From: Luteolibacter yonseiensis
GTDB taxonomy: Bacteria > Verrucomicrobiota > Verrucomicrobiia > Verrucomicrobiales > Akkermansiaceae
Direction: 5' to 3'
Assembly: GCF_016595465.1 (NCBI RefSeq)
Contig: NZ_JAENIK010000001.1
Span: forward strand, 124,001 to 188,000
DNA: 64,000 bases
The translations under genes and the position numbers were made by a program. Below the pieces are notes generated by a model. It was given only the letters and a program-made list of their open reading frames with translations. It was not told the origin of the DNA and did no database searches. Of this stretch, positions 8,450-16,531 are shown piece after piece (the first letter of the stretch is position 1; each line of letters opens with the position of its first letter).

Positions 8450-11035
8450 TCACCGGCGGCGTCCGCCGCGATGGAATCCTTCTCCGGAAAAACCTTGTCC
8501 GCGTTGGAATCCGCCGCCGAAACCACCACCCGAGCCGCCGCCGAAGCCCCGGCTTTGGAAATCATGGGTCCTCTGGTCGCCGCGCTGGCGGGAGGAGAAA
8601 TCATTGTCCAGCCGCGACCGGACCTCGCCCGGGTCCGTCACATGACGCTCGGGAAGCTTGCGTTCTCCTCCACCGTTTTCACCGGGGCGGGGCTGGGGAA
8701 TTTCACGCCTTTCGCCGCCGCCATCCGCACCGGGCCGGGTCGCAGCCGGGCGGTCCGGCAGTTGTTTCCTTGTCTGTCCGGTGATGAAGCCGTTGCGGTT
8801 GAAGTCAGGCGCGGGGCGGGGATCCGGATGGGGAGAAGGACCCGGGCGAGGGGAGGGACCCGGGCGGTTGTCGGGACCTGGACCAGGACGGTTGTCGGGA
8901 CGATGATCGGGGCCGGGACCGGGGCCCGGTCCGGGGTGAGGGGGGCGGATTCCGTTGGCATCATGCCCGGCGGGCTGCCAGCCGCCGTTTTCCCACTTGC
9001 TCCATTGGCCGTCGTCCTTGCGATAGACGTTGCCGTCGTGCCCGGCGTAGAAGTCGCCGTTGTGAACCGCCATGCCGCCGCTACCTTCGTCGCTCCAGTG
9101 GAAGCGGCCCGCACCGTCGGACCCGCGCCAGGCGGCGGCTCCTCCGTCGGCCGTGTTGATGTGGGCGCTTCTCACCCAGTGGTCGCCCCGGCTCGCGGCG
9201 GACGTTCCCCATTGGGCGTAGCCGTTGCTTCCCTGCCGGGTCGCCCAGCCGTTTCCGGTCCACGGGTTGTAGGCACCGGCGGCCGTGCGTGTGCCATAGG
9301 GGCCGGAAATCTGTGCCGCGCGGCCGTAGCGGCCGGTGGCGGGATTATACCATGCCGCGCCGCCCGCCGTCGCATAGGGGCCGTAAACCCTCGATCCCAC
9401 GGCGTAGCCTCCGGTCCAGGGATTGTATGCCGCCGCCACTCCGTAGCTGTAGTGATAGGGATAATAAACCGGATAAGGTCCCCAGCCGATGTAAGGGGGG
9501 TAATAGTATCCGGTCCCCCACATGAGGCACTCGCCGAGCGCCACGCCGGCGACGAACGCGCCGACGTAGCCGGCGGTGTAGCTGCACGTGATCTGGTCGT
9601 CGTTTTCGTCATCATCCTTCACCACATTCACATAGGTGACGTGATAAACGGGTGACGACGCGGGGATGCCATAGATCTCGTCGGGGACATGCGCGCATAC
9701 CGTCCACGGGCCTTTCGCCGCGGCCGACACGAACCACACCGCGTCCTGGCAGAGATAATATTTCCCTTCGCAGAGGATCACGTCGGACCCGCTGTTGGAG
9801 GCGTATTCCAGCTTGGTTCCGCTGATCGGCGTGAACGACGGGTCGCCATGGTAGGTCGCCTTCGCCTTTGCTTCCGCCTCCTTGATCTTGATGACCGCCT
9901 CGACCGGCACGGATGCGAGGAGCACGGCATCCTCCGCCTCCACGGTTCCAGGCACCGAGGCCAGCACTTCCGCGCAGGGGCTGTCTTCCGGGATGAGCCG
10001 GAAGTCGGGAGGCAGGTCGTTGCCGGCGTAGGTCCATGCGTCGCCGAGTTTCGGTGTCCTGAACCACCGGCCGCTGGTGAGGAAATAGATCGTGCCGCCG
10101 CCCGTATCCCGCAGCACGTGGCTCTCGGTATTCTGCGCCCATTCGAGCTCCGTCCCTTCCACCGCCGCCCACACGGGCTCGCCCTTGAACACGATCAGCT
10201 CGGCCGGGTTCTCCGAATAAAAGACTTTAGGCAGGATCATCCCTTTCCGGACGCTCCAGGGAAACTCGTCCTTCACGTGTTTCCACGTGTCTCCGTCGGG
10301 CAGCTTGTCGATCGCGTCGGGAATGTCGGACGCAAGCTCCCACTGGCCGCGCAGATCCTTCGCGGAGAGCCACTCGTCGCCTGAAAGAAGATAATAGCTT
10401 CCCTTGGACTCATCCAGGAAGAGATCCCAGTTCGTGTTCACCACGAACTTGAGTCCGGTGTTTTCCGCAGGGCTGAGGACCGGCTTGCCGTCGGTCATCA
10501 GGATCATCGCCGGAGTCGTGCTCACGAAAATCGGCGGTGGATCCATCTTCAGCTCCACCTTGTGTTTTGCTTCATCGGAAAGCTTCACCCCGGCAAGCAG
10601 GTGGTCCAGCGAGACGGTGACGGGGGCCGAAGGGAAATTCTGCTTGAGCGCCGCCTCGAGACGGGTGGCATCCTCGGGTTTCCCGGTGTTGAACCGCGCG
10701 GAGGTCACTTTGATGTTCCGCACCAGCACGGTCCTGGTGCCGTTATCAGTGGCGGTTTCTCCCGTGACTTCCGCGACGCCGAGGGCGGGTGCCTCGCCCG
10801 GCAGGGAAAGCGAAACCGCGAGCCTCGCCTCCAGCGTGCGGTAGCCGCGCCATTCGTCGATCTGCGGCTGGTAGCAGGTGATTTTCACCTTGCCTTGGCT
10901 GATTTCGCGCGGCCACCCCGCATCGGCGGCGGGCGGGTTCGCAACCTCGTCCGACCAGGCGGAAGTGGCGGCGGCCACTCCCAGCAGGATCGTCCTTGCG
11001 AGCGGGGAAGAACGGGAAAGGGGATTCGTGTGCAT
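8450..11035 (-). CDS. large exported protein, 'carbohydrate-binding family V/XII'-like, with low-complexity C-terminus
   Basis: An 861-residue protein with a signal peptide (MHTNPLSRSSPLARTILLGVAAATSAWS). The N-terminal two thirds hold repeated short modules about 90 residues apart of the form 'FVNTNWDLFLDESKGSYYLLSGDEWLSAKDLRGQWELA', 'TESHVLRDTGGGTIYFLTSGRWFRTPKLGDAWTYA' and 'SGSDVILCEGKYYLCQDAVWFVSAAAKGPWTVC', so at least three copies. Near residues 500-520 is a hydrophobic segment (YVGAFVAGVALGECLMWGTGYYYPP). The C-terminus is Y/N/P/W/T/G-rich, then P/G/D-rich, and ends in a GGGFGGGF...RGGRRR tail. I recognise the architecture as the protein usually annotated 'carbohydrate-binding family V/XII', but carbohydrate binding is not demonstrated. 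Confidence 0.65.
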   Translation of the reverse strand: MHTNPLSRSSPLARTILLGVAAATSAWSDEVANPPAADAGWPREISQGKVKITCYQPQIDEWRGYRTLEARLAVSLSLPGEAPALGVAEVTGETATDNGTRTVLVRNIKVTSARFNTGKPEDATRLEAALKQNFPSAPVTVSLDHLLAGVKLSDEAKHKVELKMDPPPIFVSTTPAMILMTDGKPVLSPAENTGLKFVVNTNWDLFLDESKGSYYLLSGDEWLSAKDLRGQWELASDIPDAIDKLPDGDTWKHVKDEFPWSVRKGMILPKVFYSENPAELIVFKGEPVWAAVEGTELEWAQNTESHVLRDTGGGTIYFLTSGRWFRTPKLGDAWTYAGNDLPPDFRLIPEDSPCAEVLASVPGTVEAEDAVLLASVPVEAVIKIKEAEAKAKATYHGDPSFTPISGTKLEYASNSGSDVILCEGKYYLCQDAVWFVSAAAKGPWTVCAHVPDEIYGIPASSPVYHVTYVNVVKDDDENDDQITCSYTAGYVGAFVAGVALGECLMWGTGYYYPPYIGWGPYPVYYPYHYSYGVAAAYNPWTGGYAVGSRVYGPYATAGGAAWYNPATGRYGRAAQISGPYGTRTAAGAYNPWTGNGWATRQGSNGYAQWGTSAASRGDHWVRSAHINTADGGAAAWRGSDGAGRFHWSDEGSGGMAVHNGDFYAGHDGNVYRKDDGQWSKWENGGWQPAGHDANGIRPPHPGPGPGPGPDHRPDNRPGPGPDNRPGPSPRPGPSPHPDPRPAPDFNRNGFITGQTRKQLPDRPAATRPGADGGGERREIPQPRPGENGGGERKLPERHVTDPGEVRSRLDNDFSSRQRGDQRTHDFQSRGFGGGSGGGFGGGFQRGQGFSGEGFHRGGRRR

Positions 11036-11649
11036 GAGTGTGGGCTTCTTGTCGACTCAACGTGGAAACGAGCAACCGGGTGTTGCGGAGATGATGGCGC
11101 GCCTGACGGCCGGATGAAGGGATCAGGGAAAACTGTTAGACCGCGACATACGTTTGTGTATGACAGGATCATTCATAAGACCGCAAGCATAAAGTTGGCA
11201 GCTCCCTCCTTGTGGTGGGCCTGTTCTCAAACCCATGGATGGAAATGCCTGCCGATGCTCTCGGACATGCGGCATTTTTGTTCCGATTTGATCATGTCTA
11301 TCTTCGGCGGCGTCCGAAAACATGATTGGATTTCTCTCATGAAATACAGGGGTTTGCTGGTTTAATGTCCGTTTTTGATACCATGCAAATCGCGCGATTG
11401 ATGATTTGGTGATGGGCCATCGGCAATAGGCATCCGGCTCCATCGAATTGTCATCCCGGTAACGAATTTTCTTTGGCATGGCCGGGAATTTTTATCCGGA
11501 TCCACAAACCATTCCGACGGTTCCGGGAGCTCGCCATGTCATGGCGGAAGAACGGAACGATTTTCTGTTAGATCGGGCCGGAAGGAGACGGAGATATCTC
11601 CGCAATCAGTTCCCCGGCTGCGGCAAGCAGGTGGTGGAGCAGGTGGTCG
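11036..11649. other. 614-base intergenic stretch without a supported gene
   Basis: This stretch lies upstream of the minus-strand gene ending at 11035 and downstream of the minus-strand gene at 11650-12129, so it should contain the promoter for the large exported protein. Its base composition is more AT-rich than its surroundings. I see a weak inverted repeat (CATAC-6-GTATG, 11147-11162) but no convincing coding frame; open frames on both strands here lack domain-like composition. Confidence 0.4.
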
Positions 11650-12129
11650 TCAGTCGTGCAGGTCCACGAACTCGAAATTCAATCCGTTGGATTCCGCCAT
11701 GCTGGCGACGAAGCTTTGGAGTTCCGTGGCGTTCACCTTGTCAAAAGAGATGTTGGTTCCATCCGGCAGTGCCTGGAGGTGTCCGCCGGGAGGTGCTGTT
11801 ACCGAGGGGATCGGGTCGTCCCCGATATAGTTGACCAGGTATTCCGCATTGAAATCGTCCCCGCTCAGCTTGATCTGGAATTCGCGTTTTCCCGTCAGGT
11901 CCTCGAAGGTGTGGTCCGCGCCGCACTCCCGTGCCGTTTCCTCCACCACCCGTGGAAGGTCGCCGAGCCTCACTCCGGCGAAGCTGACGGGACCGCCTTC
12001 CGGGTCTCTGAAAGACCCGACATCCCCGCTTTCCCTGACCCGTTCCGCCTTTTCTTCCGAGGCGTATTCCAGGACATGCGTGGCGGACCGTCCTTCGCCT
12101 GTGAGCTTGATGCGGAACTTGTGTTTCAT
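11650..12129 (-). CDS. hypothetical cytoplasmic protein with two tandem ~75-residue repeats
   Basis: A 159-residue acidic protein starting at the ATG at 12129; the longer upstream frame has no protein-like composition. I do not recognise a named family. It consists of two related halves: residues 4-78 (KFRIKLTGEG ... LGDLPRVVEETARECGADHTFEDL) and 83-157 (EFQIKLSGDD ... ATELQSFVASMAESNGLNFEFVDL), each with the pattern F-x-IKL-[TS]-G at the start and an amphipathic helix followed by F-x-DL at the end. There is no signal peptide. It is divergent from the sigma factor gene, with 294 bases between the two starts. Confidence 0.6.
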   Translation of the reverse strand: MKHKFRIKLTGEGRSATHVLEYASEEKAERVRESGDVGSFRDPEGGPVSFAGVRLGDLPRVVEETARECGADHTFEDLTGKREFQIKLSGDDFNAEYLVNYIGDDPIPSVTAPPGGHLQALPDGTNISFDKVNATELQSFVASMAESNGLNFEFVDLHD

Positions 12130-12423
12130 GGTGGGATGTGGGTTCGTTTGTCGCATCCGTGGTGGAGTGGATGCGGATGACGTCTTGCATTTCCAGTGCC
12201 TGACCCACGGCAGGCACAAAGGTGGGGAAAATGCCGGGAAATGCGGGATTCGGCCTACGGGACCCGGTGCCGATGATCCGTTTTTGCATTCCGGGGATGC
12301 GGTTTGCAAGGACCGGAAGGCTTCCAGTCGATTCCGCTCATCCACCGGATTCGCGGCAACCGGGCATTTTCGGAAAATGATTGTCCCCTCGTGCCCGGCG
12401 GACGACGTTATGGGGTAGACACG

Positions 12424-13926
12424 ATGGACAGCGACACCGATCTCCTCCGCCGCTTCGCCGCCACCGGCGAGGAAGCGGCTTTTTCCCTGCTGGTCGCGCG
12501 CCACGCCGGGATGATGCAGGGAGTGGCGGTACGCTGCACGGGTGACCACGCCCTCGCCGAGGAGGTGACCCAGACGGTTTTTTCCATTCTGGTGCGGAAG
12601 GCCCGTTCGCTTCAGCACGAGTGTCTGGCGGGCTGGCTGCAGCGCACGACGTTTCTGGAAGCCCGGAACGCCCGCCGCAAGGCGGCCCGCTACCGCCATA
12701 CCCTGCTGCGGTTCGGCGGGGTGGGGCAGGCGGCGCTTGCCCCGGAGCCGGCGTCCACCGAAGAAATCCTGCTGCACCTGGATGAGGCGCTCTCCCGCCT
12801 CCCGGCACGCAACAGGCAACTGGTGGTGCTTCGTTTTTATGAGAGGAAAAGCGTGGGCGAGATCGCCGCCGCGACCGGGACGAACCACGAGGCCTGCAAG
12901 AAACAGATCCAGCGGTCCGTCCACCGCCTGGGCGACCTGCTGCGGCGTCATGGCGTGGCGACCACATCCGGCACCCTCTGCTCGGTGATGGCCGCGCAGT
13001 GTTTTTCCGCCTCCTCCGCGCCCGCCGCCACCCTCGCCTCCGCATCGGCGGGCACCGCTTCATCCGTTCTCCCGTTGACCCTTCTTTTTATGAATACCAA
13101 TGCCATTCTCAAGACCTCGGCGGTCGTCCTTGTCCTCGCCGCCATTCCCGTGACCGTGATGTGGCAACGGAATGAAAAACCGGCGCCTGCCCCGCGGCAG
13201 GCATCGTCATCCGCCCCGTCGGAAGTGAGGGCCGCGCCCGCCCCGGCGGACGATCCGGCACTCGCGACGAAATCGGCCGCGGTCAGGAAACCCGCCGCGG
13301 CGGCCCCGCCGAAGGACCGCGGTCTGGCGGACACGCCCGCCGACTTCGCCAGACAGATCCGCAGCGTGCTGGGCGGCGAGGCGGGCGAGGACGAGCAACT
13401 GGCGTTTTGGCAGGCCGTGAAATCCGGCGAGAAGCTCGACCGCCTCATCGGCGAACTGCAACAGGAGACCGCCGCCGCCAAGACCGATGTGGACTCCCGC
13501 CTCACCCTCGGGCTCGCCTACGTGGCGAAGATCTGGAGCATGCCGGACGGACCGGAAAAAGCGATCTGGGCGGGCAAGGCGGAAGGCGTGTGGAAGGAGG
13601 TGCTGGCTCTGGAACCCACCAACTGGGAGGCCCAGCGCAACATCGCCTTTTCCTACAGCCGCTATCCGGAATTCCTCAACAAGACCGGCGATGCGATCGC
13701 GGAATACGAAACCACCCTCGCCCTGCAGGAAGCCGCCCCGCAACCCCGCAAGGGATTCGCCGAAAGCTACCTGGAAATGGCCCGGCTGCAGATGAAGATC
13801 GGCGATCCCGGCAGCGCCCTCTCCACCTTGGAACGCGGCGCCGCCGCCCACCCGGACAACGCCTCGATCACCAAACAGCTCGAGGTGGTCCGGCGGTCCT
13901 ACAAGTTCGAGGGGACGGGGGAGTGA
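12424..13926 (+). CDS. ECF-type RNA polymerase sigma factor with transmembrane segment and TPR-like C-terminal extension
   Basis: A 500-residue protein starting at the ATG at 12424. Residues 12-85 form sigma region 2 (EEAAFSLLVARHAGMMQGVA ... AEEVTQTVFSILVRKA). Residues about 115-175 form region 4 (LSRLPARNRQLVVLRFYERK, then the helix-turn-helix SVGEIAAATGTNHEACKKQI). After a linker, residues 229-247 are a hydrophobic, membrane-spanning stretch. An A/P-rich linker follows, then a helical domain (about 330-490) with TPR-like pairs such as WEAQRNIAFSYSRYPEFL and AESYLEMARLQMKIGDPGSALSTLERG. Sigma factors with such extensions occur in Planctomycetes and Verrucomicrobia, where the extension probably senses or tethers. 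No anti-sigma gene is adjacent. Confidence 0.88.
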   Translation: MDSDTDLLRRFAATGEEAAFSLLVARHAGMMQGVAVRCTGDHALAEEVTQTVFSILVRKARSLQHECLAGWLQRTTFLEARNARRKAARYRHTLLRFGGVGQAALAPEPASTEEILLHLDEALSRLPARNRQLVVLRFYERKSVGEIAAATGTNHEACKKQIQRSVHRLGDLLRRHGVATTSGTLCSVMAAQCFSASSAPAATLASASAGTASSVLPLTLLFMNTNAILKTSAVVLVLAAIPVTVMWQRNEKPAPAPRQASSSAPSEVRAAPAPADDPALATKSAAVRKPAAAAPPKDRGLADTPADFARQIRSVLGGEAGEDEQLAFWQAVKSGEKLDRLIGELQQETAAAKTDVDSRLTLGLAYVAKIWSMPDGPEKAIWAGKAEGVWKEVLALEPTNWEAQRNIAFSYSRYPEFLNKTGDAIAEYETTLALQEAAPQPRKGFAESYLEMARLQMKIGDPGSALSTLERGAAAHPDNASITKQLEVVRRSYKFEGTGE

Positions 13927-13955
13927 TCCGCATACACCCGCCACCCCAAAAAGAA

Positions 13956-13997
13956 GCCGGCGGGAACCGGAGCGGGGGGCTCGCGGTTCACGCCGGC
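13956..13997 (+). terminator. strong hairpin after the sigma factor gene, possible terminator
   Basis: The arms GCCGGCG-g-GAACC (13956-13968) and GGTTC-a-CGCCGGC (13985-13997) pair over 12 positions with one mismatch and a 16-base loop. It starts 29 bases after the stop codon. There is no T-tract, so intrinsic termination is uncertain. Confidence 0.4.
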
Positions 13998-14115
13998 GGT
14001 TCTCAATCGAGGGGGGGTATTTCTTCGGGGGGGGATCGCCGTTTGTTTCCTTGGGGGGAAGGTTGCTCGCGGCGACAGGAAAAGGTTTACCTCATTTCCT
14101 ACGGTATTCCTAGTG

Positions 14116-14139
14116 CGTGATCACGTGTACGCGATCACG
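14116..14139. repeat. 24-base near-palindrome
   Basis: CGTGATC at 14116-14122 is mirrored by GATCACG at 14133-14139. Over all 24 bases, 20 agree with the reverse complement. It could be a protein-binding dyad or part of the adjacent REP cluster. Confidence 0.45.
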
Positions 14140-14149
14140 GGATACGGAA

Positions 14150-14177
14150 CAAGGAGCGGCGATCTCCGAATCGCCGC
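14150..14177 (+). repeat. REP-like element, class B, left copy
   Basis: A 28-base sequence that recurs exactly as its reverse complement at 14282-14309. Within it, GCGGCGAT and ATCGCCGC form an 8-bp stem around a 6-base loop, so each copy is itself a hairpin. Two inverted REP palindromes about 100 bases apart match the arrangement called a REPIN/BIME in other bacteria. Confidence 0.7.
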
Positions 14178-14281
14178 AGCAGTCGGGATGAGAACGGGCG
14201 GAGCGGAGTGCGGTGCGTGAATGGCTTCAGGACCGCGTATACGGACGTGGCACGGGCCATGTGGGGAGCGGAGCGTTGACG

Positions 14282-14309
14282 GCGGCGATTCGGAGATCGC
14301 CGCTCCTTG
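14282..14309 (-). repeat. REP-like element, class B, right copy (inverted)
   Basis: Exact 28-base reverse complement of 14150-14177. It carries the same internal GCGGCGAT/ATCGCCGC hairpin. Confidence 0.7.
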
Positions 14310-14351
14310 GGGTCGGACCTCCGGACGGGTGATGTAAGCGGTCCCCCCCTT

Positions 14352-14378
14352 CGCGCGGAATGAATTCCGCGCTCCCGG
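14352..14378 (+). repeat. REP-like palindrome, class A
   Basis: The core GCGCGGAATGAATTCCGCGC is a 20-base palindrome with paired 9-base arms. A near-identical core followed by the same CTCC bases recurs at 56114-56139, inside the terminator of xylA, about 42 kb away. It is therefore a dispersed element. Confidence 0.6.
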
Positions 14379-14477
14379 TGGAGGGATCTGCCGGGGCGCG
14401 GGTGGGCGCGAGGTGGCGCGGGCTGGCTTGAATACGCTTGAGTCGCCTTGGGATTTGTGACAAAAGAGGGCGACATC

Positions 14478-14720
14478 ATGCCAATCAAGGACCCCGAAAA
14501 ACGACGGCTGGCGAATGCGGAGAGGATGCGGCGGAGGCGCGCCGAGGGGGCGGCTTGGATCGATCCTGAGAAGGAGGCCGCCCGCAAGCGGCGCTGGTAT
14601 GATGCCGGGGGCAAGGAAAAGATCGTGGCGAACAACCGCGCGCGCCGCCAGCGGGCGAACGAGCAGGCGGTGGCGGATTTTTCCAAAAGAATCACCGGGC
14701 CGGCTGGCGGTGAATCCTGA
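14478..14720 (+). CDS. small highly basic hypothetical protein
   Basis: An 80-residue protein from the ATG at 14478 (MPIKDPEKRRLANAERMRRR ...). It is dominated by K, R, E and A and should be a long charged helix with RRRAEGAAWIDPEKEAARKRRWY and RARRQRANEQA segments. The spacing of basic residues recalls the N-terminal arm of some phage HNH-type or small DNA-binding proteins, but I see no catalytic motif. It stands alone between the REP cluster and the VWA protein. It could be a remnant of a longer gene. Confidence 0.5.
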   Translation: MPIKDPEKRRLANAERMRRRRAEGAAWIDPEKEAARKRRWYDAGGKEKIVANNRARRQRANEQAVADFSKRITGPAGGES

Positions 14721-14924
14721 AATTGGTGAAAAACGATTATCCGCAGGCCGTCGGCAAGATCAGCTCCGGACTCTCAAGGAGGGATGTGGAGCAGATCATG
14801 CGGGATTTGGAAGAATGATTTCCCATGCCGGATCCGCGTCCGGATTGTTACAAAAGTTTTACATGCGAGGGGTTAAATCCCGCCGGTTTCCTGTTGGGAT
14901 CTGTGGGTCGGAATCCGTCCACGC

Positions 14925-16004
14925 ATGCAACAGCCTATACCTCATCACGCGACCCAGTCCACGACACCCGTCCCTAGGAACAACCTTTGGGCGAGAATGG
15001 GCGGCGGCTCGTTGATGATCGCCGTCATTTTCCACGGCGTCCTGCTGGTTTTCGGCGCGCTCTGGGTTTTCAAGATCATCAACCCGCCCGATGAAAAAGT
15101 CGATTTCATGCCACGCGGCGGCGATGCGGGATCGCGTGCGGCGGAGGTCCAGGTCCAGCAGAAGAAGCGCGCCCAGATCACCCCTGTGAACCAGGTGAAG
15201 CGCGTGTTCGCGCAGAACGCCGAGTCCTCGTATTCCATTCCGGACCCGGGCGATGACTTCGGGCCGATGTCGTCCCTGAGTTCCCTGAGCAGCGGCGGCG
15301 GAGGTGGTGCGGGAGGCCTGGGAGGTCCCGGAGCCGGAAAAGGATTCGGCCAGGGAAAAGGCGGCGCGGGAGGACTTGGGAACGGCCTCCATTCGAACAT
15401 CAAGCTCTTCGGGATGGACCTGAAGGTGGAATCGATCGGGCTGGTGCTCGACGTTTCGGGATCGATGACCCCCAGGCTCAAGCGGGTGGTGGACGAGGCG
15501 AACCGCGTGGCGGAGGGCAGCCCCGTGATCCTGCACGTCGGCTGCGGCCTCGGAGCCGGGAAGAACCAGACGGGAAGGATCGAACCGGTCCGCGGTCCAC
15601 GCGATGACTTCAAGAGATTCTGGTATTTCAACCAGCACCGGGACCGTGAAACGCGGCCGAAAAAGCAGGACGACATGGACATCAGCGGGCCGCCGCCGGT
15701 CCCGGAAGTGTATGATGTCCTCGTGAACCGTCCGCAGACCTACTATCACGACCACGGGCGCGGCGCGATGACCGCCGACGCGCTGCTCTGCAGCGAGCTC
15801 CGCAAGGTCGAGGCCGTCTACTGGTTCGCGGACTTCCAGGACGAGATCCTGCCCGAGACCGCGGAGGAGATCCTGAAGGAGCTGAAGCGGAAAAAACAGA
15901 AACTCTACATCCACGCGGCGGTGAAGGGGAAATACTACGAGGCCGCCCGAGACATGATCGCCGTCCCGAGCGGCGGAGGCGAGGTGAAGCCGATCGGGTT
16001 GTGA
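14925..16004 (+). CDS. membrane-anchored VWA-like protein
   Basis: A 359-residue protein. One transmembrane helix lies at about 29-50 (SLMIAVIFHGVLLVFGALWVFK), followed by a charged spacer, a Gly-rich linker (about 123-155) and a VWA-like domain with a MIDAS motif D176-V-S178-G-S180-M. Downstream the sequence VYWFADFQDEILPETAEEI fits a later VWA strand. The N-terminal anchor plus linker resembles the layout of ExbD/TonB-associated VWA proteins known from Planctomycetes and Verrucomicrobia, but no ExbB/ExbD gene is next to it here. The VWA domain would face the periplasm if the short N-terminus is cytoplasmic. Binding partner unknown. Confidence 0.75.
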   Translation: MQQPIPHHATQSTTPVPRNNLWARMGGGSLMIAVIFHGVLLVFGALWVFKIINPPDEKVDFMPRGGDAGSRAAEVQVQQKKRAQITPVNQVKRVFAQNAESSYSIPDPGDDFGPMSSLSSLSSGGGGGAGGLGGPGAGKGFGQGKGGAGGLGNGLHSNIKLFGMDLKVESIGLVLDVSGSMTPRLKRVVDEANRVAEGSPVILHVGCGLGAGKNQTGRIEPVRGPRDDFKRFWYFNQHRDRETRPKKQDDMDISGPPPVPEVYDVLVNRPQTYYHDHGRGAMTADALLCSELRKVEAVYWFADFQDEILPETAEEILKELKRKKQKLYIHAAVKGKYYEAARDMIAVPSGGGEVKPIGL

Positions 16005-16010
16005 TGGAGG

Positions 16011-16085
16011 GGATCGTGGATCGTGGATCGTGGATCGTGGATCGTGGATTGTGGATCGTGGATTGTGGATTGTGGATTGTGGATC
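16011..16085 (+). repeat. 7-base tandem repeat GGATCGT/GGATTGT, about 10 copies
   Basis: The unit GGATCGT repeats from just after the VWA gene stop. In the second half, GGATTGT variants alternate with the original. There is no coding function. Confidence 0.85.
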
Positions 16086-16092
16086 GGTCTAG

Positions 16093-16135
16093 TCAGAACA
16101 TAGGTAACACATTTGGTTCAGAACATGGGTAACGC
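16093..16135 (+). repeat. two 18-base direct repeats
   Basis: TCAGAACATAGGTAACAC (16093-16110) and TCAGAACATGGGTAACGC (16118-16135) match at 16 of 18 positions and start 25 bases apart. This type of sequence is reminiscent of insertion-sequence ends, but no matching transposase is present, so it may be an IS scar. Confidence 0.45.
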
Positions 16136-16184
16136 TTTTTAGTTCGGAGTTACACTTCCGGTTGTGTTTTGGTGTGACGTCTTA

Positions 16185-16340
16185 GGTTCGGGTTCGGGTT
16201 CGGGTTCGGGTTCGGGTTCGGGTTCGGGTTCGGGGTTCGGGGTTCGGGGTTCGGGGTTCGGGGTTCGGGGTTCGGGGTTCGGGGTTCGGGGTTCGGGGAT
16301 CGGGGATCGGGGTTCGGGGTTCGGGGATCGGGGATCGGGA
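16185..16340 (+). repeat. G-rich tandem repeat (GGGTTC then GGGGTTC/GGGGATC), G-quadruplex-capable
   Basis: About seven GGGTTC hexamers are followed by more than ten GGGGTTC heptamers, the last ones changed to GGGGATC. Runs of three or four G separated by TTC loops meet the usual G-quadruplex pattern many times on the plus strand. The tract ends 190 bases before the transposase start. Confidence 0.85.
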
Positions 16341-16373
16341 ATTCTTCCGCCCCAACGGGGCAAAATGTGATAG

Positions 16374-16392
16374 CCCAGGACATCGTCCTGGG
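16374..16392 (+). repeat. palindrome upstream of the transposase
   Basis: CCCAGGAC (16374-16381) and GTCCTGGG (16385-16392) form a perfect 8-bp stem with an ATC loop. A related CCCAGGGT/ACCCTGGG hairpin lies on the other side of the transposase at 17039-17066. Confidence 0.6.
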
Positions 16393-16412
16393 TTGCATGG
16401 GTAATGATATTG

Positions 16413-16433
16413 AGTCCTGAAGGGACGGCGTCC
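16413..16433 (+). repeat. left 21-base inverted repeat flanking the transposase
   Basis: AGTCCTGAAGGGACGGC followed by GTCC. Its reverse complement recurs at 16997-17017 with a single mismatch, so the two copies bracket the transposase gene at 16532-16984. Their position suggests REP-type targets of this enzyme or the ends of the element. Confidence 0.7.
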
Positions 16434-16531
16434 TGGTGCGACGATTTGCCAACACGCGGATTGAATTCGACAATGTGGGTTTCAAATGAACATCTTGGGC
16501 CGTCGCGACGTATCATTTGAAAAACGCCCCC

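Larger units (their letters stand above)
13927..14477. other. 551-base non-coding region with palindrome cluster
   Basis: Between the sigma factor gene and the small basic protein gene there is no supported coding frame. It contains the 13956 hairpin, a near-palindrome at 14116-14139, a pair of inverted 28-base repeats (14150-14177, 14282-14309) and a further palindrome at 14352-14378. This looks like a REP-type repeat cluster. Confidence 0.6.
16005..16531. other. 527-base non-coding region made largely of short tandem repeats and palindromes
   Basis: It contains a 7-base tandem repeat (16011-16085), a pair of 18-base direct repeats (16093-16135), a G-rich 6/7-base tandem tract (16185-16340) and hairpins at 16352-16365 and 16374-16392. 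All are upstream of the IS200-like transposase. Open frames over the G-rich tract encode only Asn-Pro/Glu-Pro-Arg-Thr repeats and are not credible genes. Confidence 0.7.

Noticed and set aside
16093-16135. Ends of a complete IS481-like element
   Set aside because: The two copies are in direct orientation 25 bases apart with no integrase gene nearby, so only a repeat is reported.
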